From NCBI GenBank assembly GCA_027486415.1, contig JAIXPC010000002.1:558001-622000 (forward strand): a stretch of DNA of 64,000 bases, written 5' to 3'. Below the pieces are notes generated by a model, which searched no databases, was not told the origin of the DNA, and worked only from the letters and a program-made list of their open reading frames with translations. This stretch comes from Sphingomonadales bacterium (GTDB lineage Bacteria > Pseudomonadota > Alphaproteobacteria > Sphingomonadales > Sphingomonadaceae). The position numbers and the translations under genes were made by a program. Below are positions 44,784 to 54,173 of this stretch, piece by piece; position 1 is the first letter of the stretch; each line of letters starts with the position of its first letter.

Positions 44784-45791
44784 ATGGATCGCAAGGTGTG
44801 GAAACTGGCGCGGCGGCCGGTGGGTGATATCGCCGATGGCGATCTGGAACTGGTGAGCGAAGCCATTCCCGATCTGGCCGAGGGCCAGTTCCTGCTGGCT
44901 GTCATCTACCTGTCGCTTGATCCCACCAACCGGATCTGGATGAGCGACATGGAGCAGTACATGCCGCCCGTCGAACTGGGTGCCCCCATGCGGGCCGGTG
45001 TGTGCGGGCGCGTGGTCGCCAGCCGCAAGGCCGGGGTGGAACCGGGGCAGATCATGGCCGGTCTGGGCGAATGGGCCGATCATATCGTGTCAGATGGCAG
45101 CTTCATGTCGCCGCTGCCGCAGCTGCCAGGCGTGTCGCTGGCCGCCACCTATGGCACGTTGGCGCTGGTCGGGCCCACGGCCTATTTCGGCCTGATGGAC
45201 ATTGGCCAGCCCAAGCCGGGCGAGACGCTGGTCGTTTCGGCTGCGGCCGGCGGCGTGGGCCAGATCGTCGGCCAGATCGGCAAGATCAAGGGTTGCCGCG
45301 TGATCGGCATTGCCGGTGGCAAGGCCAAGTGCGATTATGTCGTCAACGAACTCGGGTTTGATGCCTGCATTGATTACAAGCACGAGGACGTGGGGGCCGC
45401 GCTGGATCGCCTGTGCCCCGACGGCATCGACATCAATTTCGAACAGGTCGGCGGGCCGATCATGGTCGAAGTGCTGAAACGCATGAAGACCTTTGGCCGC
45501 GTGCCGCTGTGCGGGCTGATTTCCGGTTACAACGCCATCGATGCGGTGGAGGAGCCGGGTTTCTGGACCATGATCCTGATGCGCCGCCTCACCATCCGCG
45601 GTTTCATCGTCACCGATTTCGCGCCCCGCTTTGGCGAAAGCGGCGCGGCGCTGGCCGGCTGGATGCTGGGCGGCCAGTTGCAGACGCGGCAGGATATTCG
45701 GCCGGGTCTTGAAAATGCCGTGGCCACGGTGCGCGAGCTTTATACCGGCGGCAATTTCGGCAAGTTGTTAATCCAGGTCAGTGATTACTGA
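44784..45791 (+). CDS. NADP-dependent oxidoreductase, zinc-free MDR family
   Basis: A 335-residue medium-chain reductase of the alkenal/2-alkenone reductase (CurA/leukotriene B4 dehydrogenase) type. It has YLSLDPTNRIWM near the N-terminus, the dinucleotide motif VSAAAGGVGQIVGQI, and KCDYVVNELGFDACIDYK. No catalytic zinc ligands are visible. The ATG at 44784 follows GGGGAGAGG at good spacing; the ATG at 44769 would place that site inside the gene. It lies 15 nt downstream of the alpha/beta hydrolase gene, so the pair is probably one operon. Confidence 0.9.
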   Translation: MDRKVWKLARRPVGDIADGDLELVSEAIPDLAEGQFLLAVIYLSLDPTNRIWMSDMEQYMPPVELGAPMRAGVCGRVVASRKAGVEPGQIMAGLGEWADHIVSDGSFMSPLPQLPGVSLAATYGTLALVGPTAYFGLMDIGQPKPGETLVVSAAAGGVGQIVGQIGKIKGCRVIGIAGGKAKCDYVVNELGFDACIDYKHEDVGAALDRLCPDGIDINFEQVGGPIMVEVLKRMKTFGRVPLCGLISGYNAIDAVEEPGFWTMILMRRLTIRGFIVTDFAPRFGESGAALAGWMLGGQLQTRQDIRPGLENAVATVRELYTGGNFGKLLIQVSDY

Positions 45792-45810
45792 ATATATGGT
45801 TAATTTTTGA

Positions 45811-45838
45811 TTGACTCCTGCCGAGTCGGCCACATAGC
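45811..45838 (+). promoter_or_regulatory. Weak promoter candidate for the PEP-CTERM gene
   Basis: TTGACT at 45811-45816 is a good -35; CATAGC at 45833-45838 after a 16-nt spacer is a weak -10. An 8-bp-scale hairpin (GGCTCACC ... GGTGGAGCC at 45850-45872) follows in the leader. The region is AT-rich compared with its surroundings. Confidence 0.35.
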
Positions 45839-45886
45839 CTCATCACAACGGCTCACCATGGGGGTGGAGCCATTGGGGTGGGTATC

Positions 45887-46705
45887 ATGAAGACAATGCT
45901 TTTGAGTGTGGCCGCACTGGCCTTGACCGTGGCGATGCCGGCATCGGCGGGCACGGTCGTGTCGGGCTTTACCGGTACGGGACTGCCCGCGTGCGATGAC
46001 TGTTTCTCCGGCGCGGTCAGCACTGGCTTCAACATGAACTTCTTCGGCACGACCTATTCCAATCTCCACGTGTCGAACAATGGCTATGTGACCTTCGGCG
46101 CTGGGCAGGGCACCTTCACCCCGACCGGTCTGGGCGCAGCCTATGTGGGTCGCCCGATCATTGCGCCGTTCTTTGGCGATGTGGATACCAGGGCCGGGCT
46201 GGGTTCGACCCAGTGGGCGACGGGCACGTTTGCCGGTCGCAATGCCTTTGGCACTACCTGGGACAACACCGGTTATTTCAGCCAGCAAGGCAACAAGCGC
46301 AACACCTTCCAGCTGATCCTGACCGACCGGTCCGACACGGGGACCGGCAATTTCGACATCTATTTCAACTATGACCAGATCCAGTGGGAAACCGGGGGCG
46401 CTTCGGGCGGCTCCAACGGTCTGGGCGGGGTTTCAGCTGCTGTTGGCTTCAATGCCGGCGTGGGCGGCGCACCCGGCACCTTCTTCGAATTTGCGGGTTC
46501 GCGCGTGCCGGGCAGCTTCCTCGACAGCGGCAGCAACCCGCTGATCCGCGGCTCCAACATCAACACGCCGGGGCGCTATCTTTTCAGCGTCCGCAATGGC
46601 CAGGTGATCGGCGGCGTGCCGGAACCGTCGAGCTGGGCGATGCTGATCGCCGGGTTCGGCATGGTGGGTGCTGCGGCGCGCCGGCGGCGTCTTCAGGCCG
46701 CCTGA
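45887..46705 (+). CDS. Exported PEPxxWA-CTERM protein with nidogen-like domain
   Basis: A 272-residue protein with a signal peptide (MKTMLLSVAALALTVAMPASA). The middle (about 30-235) resembles nidogen-like NIDO domains (FFGTTYSNLHVSNNGYVTF, then DVDTRAG and LILTDRSD...NFDIYFNYDQIQW). The C-terminus is VPEPSSWAML plus a hydrophobic stretch and RRRR, the PEP-CTERM sorting signal processed by an exosortase. It is probably moved to the cell surface or extracellular matrix, which is inferred. No exosortase is in the window. The ATG at 45887 is chosen over GTG at 45878. Confidence 0.85.
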   Translation: MKTMLLSVAALALTVAMPASAGTVVSGFTGTGLPACDDCFSGAVSTGFNMNFFGTTYSNLHVSNNGYVTFGAGQGTFTPTGLGAAYVGRPIIAPFFGDVDTRAGLGSTQWATGTFAGRNAFGTTWDNTGYFSQQGNKRNTFQLILTDRSDTGTGNFDIYFNYDQIQWETGGASGGSNGLGGVSAAVGFNAGVGGAPGTFFEFAGSRVPGSFLDSGSNPLIRGSNINTPGRYLFSVRNGQVIGGVPEPSSWAMLIAGFGMVGAAARRRRLQAA

Positions 46706-46725
46706 ACCGGATCAGGCCAGGAATC

Positions 46726-46768
46726 AGGGGCCGGGCGGGGCAGCAGCCGCGCCCGGCCCCTCTGTTTG
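46726..46768. terminator. Terminator hairpin after the PEP-CTERM gene
   Basis: AGGGGCCGGGCG at 46726-46737 pairs with CGCCCGGCCCCT ending at 46761, with a 12-nt loop. CTGTTTGT follows on the + strand. It lies between two convergent genes and may serve both. Confidence 0.65.
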
Positions 46769-46779
46769 TGCAGCGCCGT

Positions 46780-47241
46780 TCAGGCCGATCGAAACGGCAG
46801 CAGCGCTTCCAGCACCGGATCGGGCGCACCGGCCGCCCGCGCCCGGAACGCATCGGCCACCATGCATGCCTGCTGTTCGATCCCGTATCGCGCGAACGGC
46901 TTGCCGGGCGTGAGGCTGTAGCGATAGCGCGCCAGAGGGTGCCGGCGCAGGGCGAGGTGGCCGCCGGTCTGCACCTGCCACACATGCGTCATCTCGTGGA
47001 TGAAATGCGCCTGCGTGCCCAGCGGCTCGGCGGCATAATCGGCTGACCAATTGTCGCCATTGGGATGACACCAGATGTGGCCGTCGGGCGCCATCGTCAC
47101 CCGCCACGGGTGGAAGGCCCAGAACTTGGCGCGGCGCACCGTCACCGTCGCCACATTCACTGCATCGCCAAACACGCTGGCGACCAGCGCGATTTCGGCT
47201 GGCGTCAGGGCGCGGATGGTCACAGGCCGATGTTTCGTCAT
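46780..47241 (-). CDS. Small HEXXH-motif protein (putative zinc peptidase, vgr-related type)
   Basis: A 153-residue protein without signal peptide. HEMTH lies in [12 protein letters not shown], an HEXXH zinc-binding motif followed by a W-rich helix. Other visible features are a Trp/His-rich region ([12 protein letters not shown]) and [26 protein letters not shown], which resembles DUF4157-type and Vgr-related proteins. A third zinc ligand could be the Glu in GIEQQA. The ATG at 47241 is supported by length and neighbour spacing; the in-frame extension upstream crosses the dnaK leader. It is divergent from dnaK. Function unknown. Confidence 0.7.
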   Translation of the reverse strand: MTKHRPVTIRALTPAEIALVASVFGDAVNVATVTVRRAKFWAFHPWRVTMAPDGHIWCHPNGDNWSADYAAEPLGTQAHFIHEMTHVWQVQTGGHLALRRHPLARYRYSLTPGKPFARYGIEQQACMVADAFRARAAGAPDPVLEALLPFRSA

Positions 47242-47271
47242 TGCCAATGCAAGTAATCGATGGGGCCGCGT

Positions 47272-47299
47272 CTTGCAGCCCCGGAAAGCCTCCCTATAT
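47272..47299 (+). promoter_or_regulatory. Heat-shock (sigma-32) promoter of dnaK
   Basis: CTTGCA (47272-47277) and CCTATAT (47293-47299) are separated by 15 nt, matching the alphaproteobacterial RpoH consensus (CTTG ... CYTATNT). It lies 118 nt before the dnaK ATG in a gap shared with the divergent HEXXH gene. Confidence 0.65.
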
Positions 47300-47416
47300 C
47301 GCCGGTGCAAGTCAAAGCGGCCGGGGCACCGGCCATCAGGATCAACTTGGGACGGCCAGTGCCGCGACGCCTTCGGGCGTTTGGGGGCCGCGCCCGCAGG
47401 ACAGGGATTGCCAACG

Positions 47417-49315
47417 ATGGCAAAGGTTATCGGGATCGATCTGGGCACCACCAACAGCTGCGTGGCCGTCATGGAAGGCTCCGCCCCCCGGGTGATCGAA
47501 AATGCCGAAGGCGCGCGCACGACGCCGTCGCAGGTTGCCTTCACCAAGGATGGCGAGCGTCTGGTCGGCCAGCCGGCCAAGCGCCAGGCCGTCACCAATC
47601 CGGCCAACACCGTGTTTGCGGTCAAGCGCCTGATCGGCCGCCGTTTCGATGATCCGCTGACCGCGAAGGACGCGGGCCTGGTGCCCTATGCCATCACGCG
47701 CGGTTCCAATGGCGATGCGTGGGTGAACGCCGGCGGCCAGGATTACAGCCCGTCGCAGATTTCGGCCTTCATTCTGCAGAAGATGAAGGAAACCGCGGAA
47801 GCCTATCTGGGCGAGACCGTGACCCAGGCCGTCATCACCGTGCCGGCCTATTTCAACGACGCCCAGCGCCAGGCCACCAAGGATGCCGGCAAGATCGCCG
47901 GCCTCGAAGTGCTGCGTATCATCAACGAGCCGACGGCCGCTGCGCTGGCCTATGGTCTCGACAAGAAGAACGACGCCAAGACCGTGGCCGTCTATGACCT
48001 TGGCGGCGGCACCTTCGACATCTCCATCCTCGAACTGGGCGATGGCGTGTTCGAGGTGAAGAGCACCTCCGGCGACACGTTCCTGGGCGGCGAAGACTTT
48101 GACGCCAAGCTGGTGGAATTCCTGTCGGCCGATTTCAAGAAGGCCGAAGGCATCGACCTGACCAAGGACAAGCTGGCCCTGCAGCGCCTGAAGGAAGCCG
48201 CGGAAAAGGCCAAGATCGAGCTGTCGTCGTCGGCTGCGACCGAAGTGAACCTGCCGTTCATCACGGCGGACCAGAACGGCCCGAAGCATCTGGTGAAAAA
48301 CATCACCCGCACCGACCTTGAAAAGCTGGTGCTCGACCTCATCGAGCGCACCCGCAAGCCGTGCCTCGATGCGATCAAGGAAGCCGGCATCAAGCCGGGC
48401 GACCTCAGCGAAGTCATCCTGGTGGGCGGCATGACCCGCATGCCGCGCGTGCGCCAGTTCGTGAAGGAGCTGTTTGGCAAGGAGCCGAACACCAGCGTCA
48501 ACCCGGATGAAGTGGTGGCCATGGGCGCCGCCATCCAGGCCGGCGTGCTGCAGGGCGACGTAAAGGACGTGCTGCTGCTTGACGTGACCCCGCTGAGCCT
48601 TGGCATCGAGACGCTGGGCGGCGTGTTCACCCGCATGATCGATCGCAACACCACGATCCCGACCAAGAAGAGCCAGGTCTACTCGACGGCTGACGACAAC
48701 CAGTCGGCGGTGACCATCCGGGTCTTCCAGGGTGAACGCGAGATGGCGGCGGACAACAAGCTGCTGGGCCAGTTCGACCTGGTTGGCATTCCGCCCGCCC
48801 CGCGCGGCGTGCCGCAGATCGAGGTGACGTTCGACATCGACGCCAACGGCCTGGTTTCGGTGAACGCCAAGGACAAGGGCACCGGCAAGGAACAGCAGAT
48901 CCGCATCCAGCCGTCGGGTGGCCTTTCCAAGGAAGACATCGACAAGATGGTGCGCGATGCCGAGGCCTTTGCCGAGGAAGACAAGAAGCGCCGCGCCGCC
49001 GCCGAAGCGCGCAACCAGGCCGACAGCCTGGTGCACTCGACGGAACGCCAGCTCGCCGAGCATGGCGACAAGGTGGGCGAAGACGTGAAGGCCAATATCG
49101 AAGCCGCCGTTGCCGACGTGAAGGCGGTGCTGGATTCGGGCGACGCCGACGCGATCAACGCCAAGGTGCAAGTACTGGGCCAGGTGGCCATGAAGCTGGG
49201 CGAAGCCGTGTATGCGGCCGAGCAGGCCAAGGCTGCGGAAACCCCGGCCGAAGAGGCCAAGGCCGACGACGTGGTGGACGCCGAGTTCACCGATGTGGAC
49301 GACGGCAAGAAGTAA
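47417..49315 (+). CDS. dnaK: Molecular chaperone DnaK (Hsp70)
   Basis: A 632-residue Hsp70. Actin-fold ATPase with [29 protein letters not shown], and [12 protein letters not shown]; substrate-binding domain from about 390 with [14 protein letters not shown]; helical lid and a disordered [13 protein letters not shown] tail. The ATG at 47417 is fixed by homology; the open frame upstream is leader. It is followed by dnaJ after 67 nt and a strong intercistronic hairpin. Confidence 0.98.
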   Translation: MAKVIGIDLGTTNSCVAVMEGSAPRVIENAEGARTTPSQVAFTKDGERLVGQPAKRQAVTNPANTVFAVKRLIGRRFDDPLTAKDAGLVPYAITRGSNGDAWVNAGGQDYSPSQISAFILQKMKETAEAYLGETVTQAVITVPAYFNDAQRQATKDAGKIAGLEVLRIINEPTAAALAYGLDKKNDAKTVAVYDLGGGTFDISILELGDGVFEVKSTSGDTFLGGEDFDAKLVEFLSADFKKAEGIDLTKDKLALQRLKEAAEKAKIELSSSAATEVNLPFITADQNGPKHLVKNITRTDLEKLVLDLIERTRKPCLDAIKEAGIKPGDLSEVILVGGMTRMPRVRQFVKELFGKEPNTSVNPDEVVAMGAAIQAGVLQGDVKDVLLLDVTPLSLGIETLGGVFTRMIDRNTTIPTKKSQVYSTADDNQSAVTIRVFQGEREMAADNKLLGQFDLVGIPPAPRGVPQIEVTFDIDANGLVSVNAKDKGTGKEQQIRIQPSGGLSKEDIDKMVRDAEAFAEEDKKRRAAAEARNQADSLVHSTERQLAEHGDKVGEDVKANIEAAVADVKAVLDSGDADAINAKVQVLGQVAMKLGEAVYAAEQAKAAETPAEEAKADDVVDAEFTDVDDGKK

Positions 49316-49323
49316 GCCGGTCC

Positions 49324-49357
49324 CCGGGGTGCGCGCCTGAACCGGCGCGCACCCCGG
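49324..49357 (+). terminator. Strong intercistronic hairpin between dnaK and dnaJ
   Basis: Perfect 14-bp stem: CCGGGGTGCGCGCC (49324-49337) with GGCGCGCACCCCGG (49344-49357), loop TGAACC. No U tract follows, so it may be a partial terminator or a processing/stability element that keeps dnaJ below dnaK. It lies 8 nt after the dnaK stop. Confidence 0.7.
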
Positions 49358-49382
49358 CTGCTTGTGTCAGGGGCGACGGTGC

Positions 49383-50519
49383 ATGGCGACTGAGATCGAC
49401 TATTACGAACTGCTCGAAGTCGAGCGCGGTGCCGATGATGCCGCGCTGAAATCGGCCTATCGCCGGCTGGCGATGAAATGGCACCCTGACAAGAATCCGG
49501 GCGATGCCGGTGCCGAACAGAAGTTCAAGGCGATCAACGAAGCCTATGACGTTCTGAAGGATCCCCAGAAGCGCGCTGCCTATGACCGGTTCGGCCATGC
49601 CGCCTTCCAGCAGGGTGGCGGTGGCGGCGGGCCGCAGGATTTCGGCGGCTTTGCCGATATCTTCGAAAGCGTGTTCGGGGAATTCATGGGCGGTGGCGGT
49701 CGTGGTCGCCGCGGTGGCCCGACGCGCGGTTCCGACCTGCGCTATGACCTTGAAATGACGCTGGAGGAAGCCTTCTCCGGCCGCCAGGCGACGCTGACGA
49801 TCGACGTGGCCGCAGCCTGCGAGCCGTGCAGCGGCAACGGCGCCAAGCCCGGCACTTCGGCCCGCCCCTGCACCACCTGCGGCGGCAATGGCCGCGTGGG
49901 CATGCGCCAGGGCCTGTTCATGGTGGAGCGCACCTGCCCGGCCTGCCACGGCCAGGGCCAGATCATCGCCGATCCGTGCGACAGCTGCGGCGGCGCGGGG
50001 CGCGTGGAAAAGCAGAAGACGCTGAACGTCAATGTGCCCAAGGGCGTTGACGACGGCACCCGCATCCGGGTGGCCGGTGAAGGCGAGGCGGGCACGCGCG
50101 GCGGGCCGGCTGGCGATCTTTACATCTTTGTCCACCTGAAATCGCACCCTATCTTCAAGCGCGATGGCACCACCCTGTTTTCCGTCGCACCGCTGTCGAT
50201 CACGCTGGCGGCGCTGGGCGGCGAGATCGACGTGCCGAGCTTGGACAAGGAAAAGACCAGCATCAAGATCCCGGCCGGCACCCAAGGCGGCAAGCAGTTC
50301 CGCGTGCGCGGCAAGGGCATGCCCAGCCTGAATGGCGGTGGCGCCGGCGACCTCGTCATCCAAGTCGAGGTGGAAACGCCGGTGAAGCTGACCGCCCGCC
50401 AGCGCGAACTGCTGGAAGAATTCCGCGCCATCGAAACGGCGGAAGGCGGCCGCAACACGCCCAAGAGCCAGGGCTTTTTCGACAAGCTGAAAGAGGCCTG
50501 GAACGAGCTGACGGAATAG
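49383..50519 (+). CDS. dnaJ: Chaperone DnaJ (Hsp40, type A)
   Basis: A 378-residue co-chaperone. J domain at 1-70 with HPDKNPGD, then a G/F-rich linker ([16 protein letters not shown]), four CxxCxGxG zinc repeats at about residues 145-215 ([32 protein letters not shown]), and the C-terminal substrate-binding domains. Start ATG 49383 by homology. It stimulates DnaK ATPase. It probably shares the dnaK transcript through the intercistronic hairpin. Confidence 0.97.
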   Translation: MATEIDYYELLEVERGADDAALKSAYRRLAMKWHPDKNPGDAGAEQKFKAINEAYDVLKDPQKRAAYDRFGHAAFQQGGGGGGPQDFGGFADIFESVFGEFMGGGGRGRRGGPTRGSDLRYDLEMTLEEAFSGRQATLTIDVAAACEPCSGNGAKPGTSARPCTTCGGNGRVGMRQGLFMVERTCPACHGQGQIIADPCDSCGGAGRVEKQKTLNVNVPKGVDDGTRIRVAGEGEAGTRGGPAGDLYIFVHLKSHPIFKRDGTTLFSVAPLSITLAALGGEIDVPSLDKEKTSIKIPAGTQGGKQFRVRGKGMPSLNGGGAGDLVIQVEVETPVKLTARQRELLEEFRAIETAEGGRNTPKSQGFFDKLKEAWNELTE

Positions 50520-50563
50520 CCGCGTGGCATGACAAACGCGCTTCGCCGGCCTAGAACCGGCGG

Positions 50564-51340
50564 ATGACACGCCTCGCCAATCGCCGTTACCTCGTCACTG
50601 GTGCCGCCCGCGGCCTCGGCCTTGCCATCGCGCAGCGGCTGGTGGCCGAAGGCGCGAAGGTGATGCTGGCCGACGTGCTGCCAGAAGGGGAGGCCCGCGC
50701 TGCCGAGCTGGGCGATGCGGCTGCGTTCGTGCGCTGTGACGTCACCAACCGCGATGACATCGCTGCCACCATCACCGCCACGGTCGCCCGTTGGGGCGGG
50801 CTGGACGGCCTCGTCAACAATGCCGGCATCGCGCCCAGGGGCGATATCCTCACCGAAACGCCCGAACAGTTCGATCGGGTGATCGCCACCAACCTCACCG
50901 CCGCCTTCCATGCGACGCAGCTCGCTGCGCCGCACCTGATCGCGGCCGGCGGCGGGGTCATCGTCAACATGTCCAGCGTCAACGCCCTGCTCACCATCCC
51001 GGCGCTGCTGGCCTACAACGTGGCCAAGGGCGGGCTGAACCAGCTCACCCGCAACACCGCCGTCGCGCTGGCCCCGCACAATATCCGCGTTGTCGGCATC
51101 GGGCCGGGCACCATCCTCACCGAACTGGCGAAGAATGCCGTCATGGCCGACGATGCCGCGCGCCGGCAGATCCTGTCACGCACGCCCTTGGGCCGCGCCG
51201 GCGAACCTGCGGAAATTGCGGCCGTTGCCGCCTTTCTGTTGAGCGACGACGCCAGTTACATTACCGGCGAGACGCTTTATGCGGACGGCGGCCGGCTTGG
51301 CCTCAATTACACCGTGCCGGTTTCAGGAGATGACGCGTGA
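50564..51340 (+). CDS. Short-chain dehydrogenase/reductase
   Basis: A 258-residue SDR. It has the cofactor motif TGAARGLG (GxxxGxG), NNAG at the end of strand 4, catalytic Ser in NMSSVN and Tyr-x3-Lys in YNVAK. Asp at the end of strand 2 (LADVLP) suggests NAD preference, which is inference. The substrate is unknown. It lies between dnaJ and pgl and overlaps the pgl start (GTGA). Confidence 0.88.
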   Translation: MTRLANRRYLVTGAARGLGLAIAQRLVAEGAKVMLADVLPEGEARAAELGDAAAFVRCDVTNRDDIAATITATVARWGGLDGLVNNAGIAPRGDILTETPEQFDRVIATNLTAAFHATQLAAPHLIAAGGGVIVNMSSVNALLTIPALLAYNVAKGGLNQLTRNTAVALAPHNIRVVGIGPGTILTELAKNAVMADDAARRQILSRTPLGRAGEPAEIAAVAAFLLSDDASYITGETLYADGGRLGLNYTVPVSGDDA

Positions 51341-52038
51341 TCGATGCCGAATGGTGGGATTATGAGGATGAAGACGAGATGGCCGAGGCCGTCGCGGGCG
51401 ACATCGCCTATATCATCGGCCAGGCGCTGGAGGCTCGCGGCCGCGCGCTGGTGGCCTTCCCCGGCGGCAACACCCCGCTGAAGGCGCTGAAACTGCTGGC
51501 CGACATGAAGATCGAGTGGGCCGATGTCACCATCCTGCCCACCGATGACCGGCTGGTGCCGGTGACAGACAAACTGAGCAACGCCGGGATGCTGGCCAAG
51601 CTGTTCCTGCCCAAGAAGGCCCGCGTGCTGCCGCTGACGGCGGGCGAGAGCGACCCCGTGCTGGCCGGCCGTGCCGCCGATGAGCGCATCGCCGATCTCG
51701 ACTGGCCGCTGGACGTGGCCTGGCTGGGCGTTGGCGAGGATGGCCACACCGCCTCCATCTTCCCCGGCCCGGATTTCGAAGCCGCCATCGCCGGCCCCAA
51801 GGCGCGCCGGGCCATCGGCGTGCGCCCCGAACCGCTGCCCGCCAATGCCCCGGTGCCGCGCGTGACGCTGACGGCTGCCACGCTGGTTTCGGCCCGCACC
51901 GTCACGCTGGTGCTGCAGGGCAAGACCAAGAAGAAGCTGGTGGAACAGGCGATCAAGCAGGGCGCATCGAGCACGCTGCCGATCGGCCGGCTGCTCGCCG
52001 AGCTGGACATGGATATCGACATTCATTGGTGTGCGTAA
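51337..52038 (+). CDS. pgl: 6-phosphogluconolactonase
   Basis: A 233-residue NagB/Pgl-family enzyme (6-phosphogluconolactone to 6-phosphogluconate) of the pentose phosphate or Entner-Doudoroff route. Family motifs: VAFPGGNTPLKALKLL, PTDDRLVPVTDKLSN, and the lactonase motif WLGVGEDGHTASIFPG. It starts with GTG overlapping the SDR stop. No zwf or edd gene is adjacent. Confidence 0.93.
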   Translation: MIDAEWWDYEDEDEMAEAVAGDIAYIIGQALEARGRALVAFPGGNTPLKALKLLADMKIEWADVTILPTDDRLVPVTDKLSNAGMLAKLFLPKKARVLPLTAGESDPVLAGRAADERIADLDWPLDVAWLGVGEDGHTASIFPGPDFEAAIAGPKARRAIGVRPEPLPANAPVPRVTLTAATLVSARTVTLVLQGKTKKKLVEQAIKQGASSTLPIGRLLAELDMDIDIHWCA

Positions 52039-52054
52039 TGCGCCGTCCGGCGCA
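52039..52054. terminator. Short hairpin between convergent pgl and pbpC
   Basis: TGCGCC-GTCC-GGCGCA, a perfect 6-bp stem right after the pgl stop. It could end either transcript, but no T run follows on either side. Confidence 0.4.
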
Positions 52055-52073
52055 GGGGTGCGCCTGACGCGCT

Positions 52074-54173
52074 TCAGCGCACGCTGATCCGCACCCGGTC
52101 ATAGGTGGTGCGCCCGTCGCTCAGCGCCACTTCGTGCCGGCCCGGCACCGGTGACCAGCGCGCCGGCAGGCCCGGCAGGCGGCGGCCATCGACGCTGACG
52201 AACAGGCCCGGCCGCTGCCCTTTCACGCGGATCACCACGAACTGGCGCGCCGGCGGAATGTCGGGATCGATGGCGATCACCGCGCCATCGCTGGGAGCGA
52301 CCAGCCGCGGCGACTGTTCGGCGGCCGTGGCCAGCGCAAACACCGGTTGCCAGGTGCCGGCAAGGAACAACTCCTCGCGCGGTGGTTCGACGGCGGGGCG
52401 GAACGCAACGCGATGGCGCTCGACGCCAGGCGGCAACGCCCAGCCGACGGGCGGCGCACCATCATGCAGGGCCAGCATGATCGCCGCCCATGCCGGCGCG
52501 GCGCCGCTGGTGCCGGACACGCCGATCATCGCATCGCCTTCAAAATTGCCGACCCACACCGCCACCGTGAAGCGGCGCGAGAACCCGATGCACCAGTTGT
52601 CGCGCATCGCCTTTGATGTGCCGGTCTTCACTGCGGCCGGGAACGGCAGGGACAGGCCTGATTCCTCGCCAAAACTGGCCGCGCGGGCGGCGCTGTCGGC
52701 CAGCATGTCGCGCACGATGGCAGCAGCGGCGGCATCAATGACCGGCGTTGTTGGTGGCCGCATCCTGGGATCGAGCGTCAGTGGCCCGGCGCGTCCGCCG
52801 AGCGCCAGCGCGCGGAAGGCGGCGGCCTGTTCCAGCAAGGTGACCTCTGCCGATCCCAGGGCGAGGCTGAAGCCGTAATAATCGCCTGGCCGATCGATGC
52901 CGCGATAGCCCACATCGAACAGGCGCTGGCGGAACGGTTCGACGCCCGTGAGCAGCAGCGCCCGGACCGCCGGCACGTTGAGGCTGTTGCCCAGCGCCGT
53001 CCGCACCGACACGGGCCCGCGAAAGCCGCGATCATAATTCTGCGGCACATAAAGCCCGGTGGCGGTTTCGAGATCGACCGGCGAATCGTCCAGCACCGAT
53101 GCGGCGGTGAGCAGGCGCTGTTCGAGTGCGAGGGCGTAAAGCTGCGGCTTCAGCGTCGATCCGGCCTGTCGCGGCGCGGTGACACCATCGACGGCGGCGG
53201 CCCGACTTGCGGCCCCGGCGCTGCCGACCCAGGCGATGATCTTGCCGGTGGCGTTGTCCACCACCACGGCGGCGGCATCGCGCGCGTTGCGCCCTGCCAG
53301 CGCCGCCAGCTGCCGATCCAGCGCGGCGCGCACCATGGCCTGCACGCCGGCATCGATGCTGGTCTGCACCAAGCCGGTCGTGCCGGGGGGCAGCAGCCGG
53401 TCGGCCACATGAGGGGCAAGATCGGTGGTGGCGACGCCCTGCCGGGCGCCCAGCAGGCGTGCCGCCGCGAGCGCGATGGCGGCGCAATCGAGATCGGGGG
53501 CCGCGCGGCAGGCACGCTCGAGAACAGCCGGCACCGGCGCGGAGGGCCGCCGCGCCAGCGCCACCAGCACGGCGTTTTCGGCTGGCGCGAGGCTGGCAGC
53601 CGGGCGACCGGCGAGCAGGCGCGCGGCGGCATCGATGCCGACGACATCACCGCGCAAGGGCAACAGGTTGAGCCAGGCTTCGAGGATCTGCGCCTTGCTC
53701 CACCGCGCCTCGATGGCGCGGGCGGCGCGCATCTGGGCGAGTTTCTGCACGGCGCCGCGCTGCCCGGCGCGGCCCAGCGCCGGATCCACCAGTGCTGCCA
53801 CCTGCATGCTGATGGTGGAGGCGCCGCGCCCGCCGTCGCCGGCCACCCGGCTGCGCGTCGCAGCGGCGACGGCGCGCCAATCGACGCCGTGGTGCTGCCA
53901 GAAACGCCGATCCTCGGCGGTCACAAGTCGGCGGACGAGATCGGGGCTGATGGCGGCGATTGGCAGCCAGTCGAGCCGGCGCTGATCCGGATCGGTGCGG
54001 CGGCGGGCGAGTTCGCGGCCATGCCGGTCGAGCAGCACCGCCTCGCTGCCCGGCTGTGCGGCGACGGCTGCAAAATCCGGTACCGGTGCCGGCTGGGTGC
54101 GCCAGACCAGCGCGCCGATCAGCGCCAGCAGCAGCAACGGCAGGACGCGGGCGCGCCGCAGGGCTGGCGTCAT
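52074..54173 (-). CDS. pbpC: Penicillin-binding protein 1C
   Basis: A 699-residue class A-type PBP. A signal anchor lies at about residues 10-27. The glycosyltransferase domain shows EDRRFWQHHGVDWRAV and GRGASTISMQ; the transpeptidase domain has GSTLKP (SxxK), GNSLN (SxN) and KTGTS. A C-terminal BiPBP_C-like beta domain follows (RFVVIRVKGQ-type, ending RVRISVR). PBP1C couples to alpha-2-macroglobulin in many proteobacteria. The ATG at 54173 overlaps the alpha-2-macroglobulin stop; an earlier frame is antisense noise. Confidence 0.94.
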   Translation of the reverse strand: MTPALRRARVLPLLLLALIGALVWRTQPAPVPDFAAVAAQPGSEAVLLDRHGRELARRRTDPDQRRLDWLPIAAISPDLVRRLVTAEDRRFWQHHGVDWRAVAAATRSRVAGDGGRGASTISMQVAALVDPALGRAGQRGAVQKLAQMRAARAIEARWSKAQILEAWLNLLPLRGDVVGIDAAARLLAGRPAASLAPAENAVLVALARRPSAPVPAVLERACRAAPDLDCAAIALAAARLLGARQGVATTDLAPHVADRLLPPGTTGLVQTSIDAGVQAMVRAALDRQLAALAGRNARDAAAVVVDNATGKIIAWVGSAGAASRAAAVDGVTAPRQAGSTLKPQLYALALEQRLLTAASVLDDSPVDLETATGLYVPQNYDRGFRGPVSVRTALGNSLNVPAVRALLLTGVEPFRQRLFDVGYRGIDRPGDYYGFSLALGSAEVTLLEQAAAFRALALGGRAGPLTLDPRMRPPTTPVIDAAAAAIVRDMLADSAARAASFGEESGLSLPFPAAVKTGTSKAMRDNWCIGFSRRFTVAVWVGNFEGDAMIGVSGTSGAAPAWAAIMLALHDGAPPVGWALPPGVERHRVAFRPAVEPPREELFLAGTWQPVFALATAAEQSPRLVAPSDGAVIAIDPDIPPARQFVVIRVKGQRPGLFVSVDGRRLPGLPARWSPVPGRHEVALSDGRTTYDRVRISVR

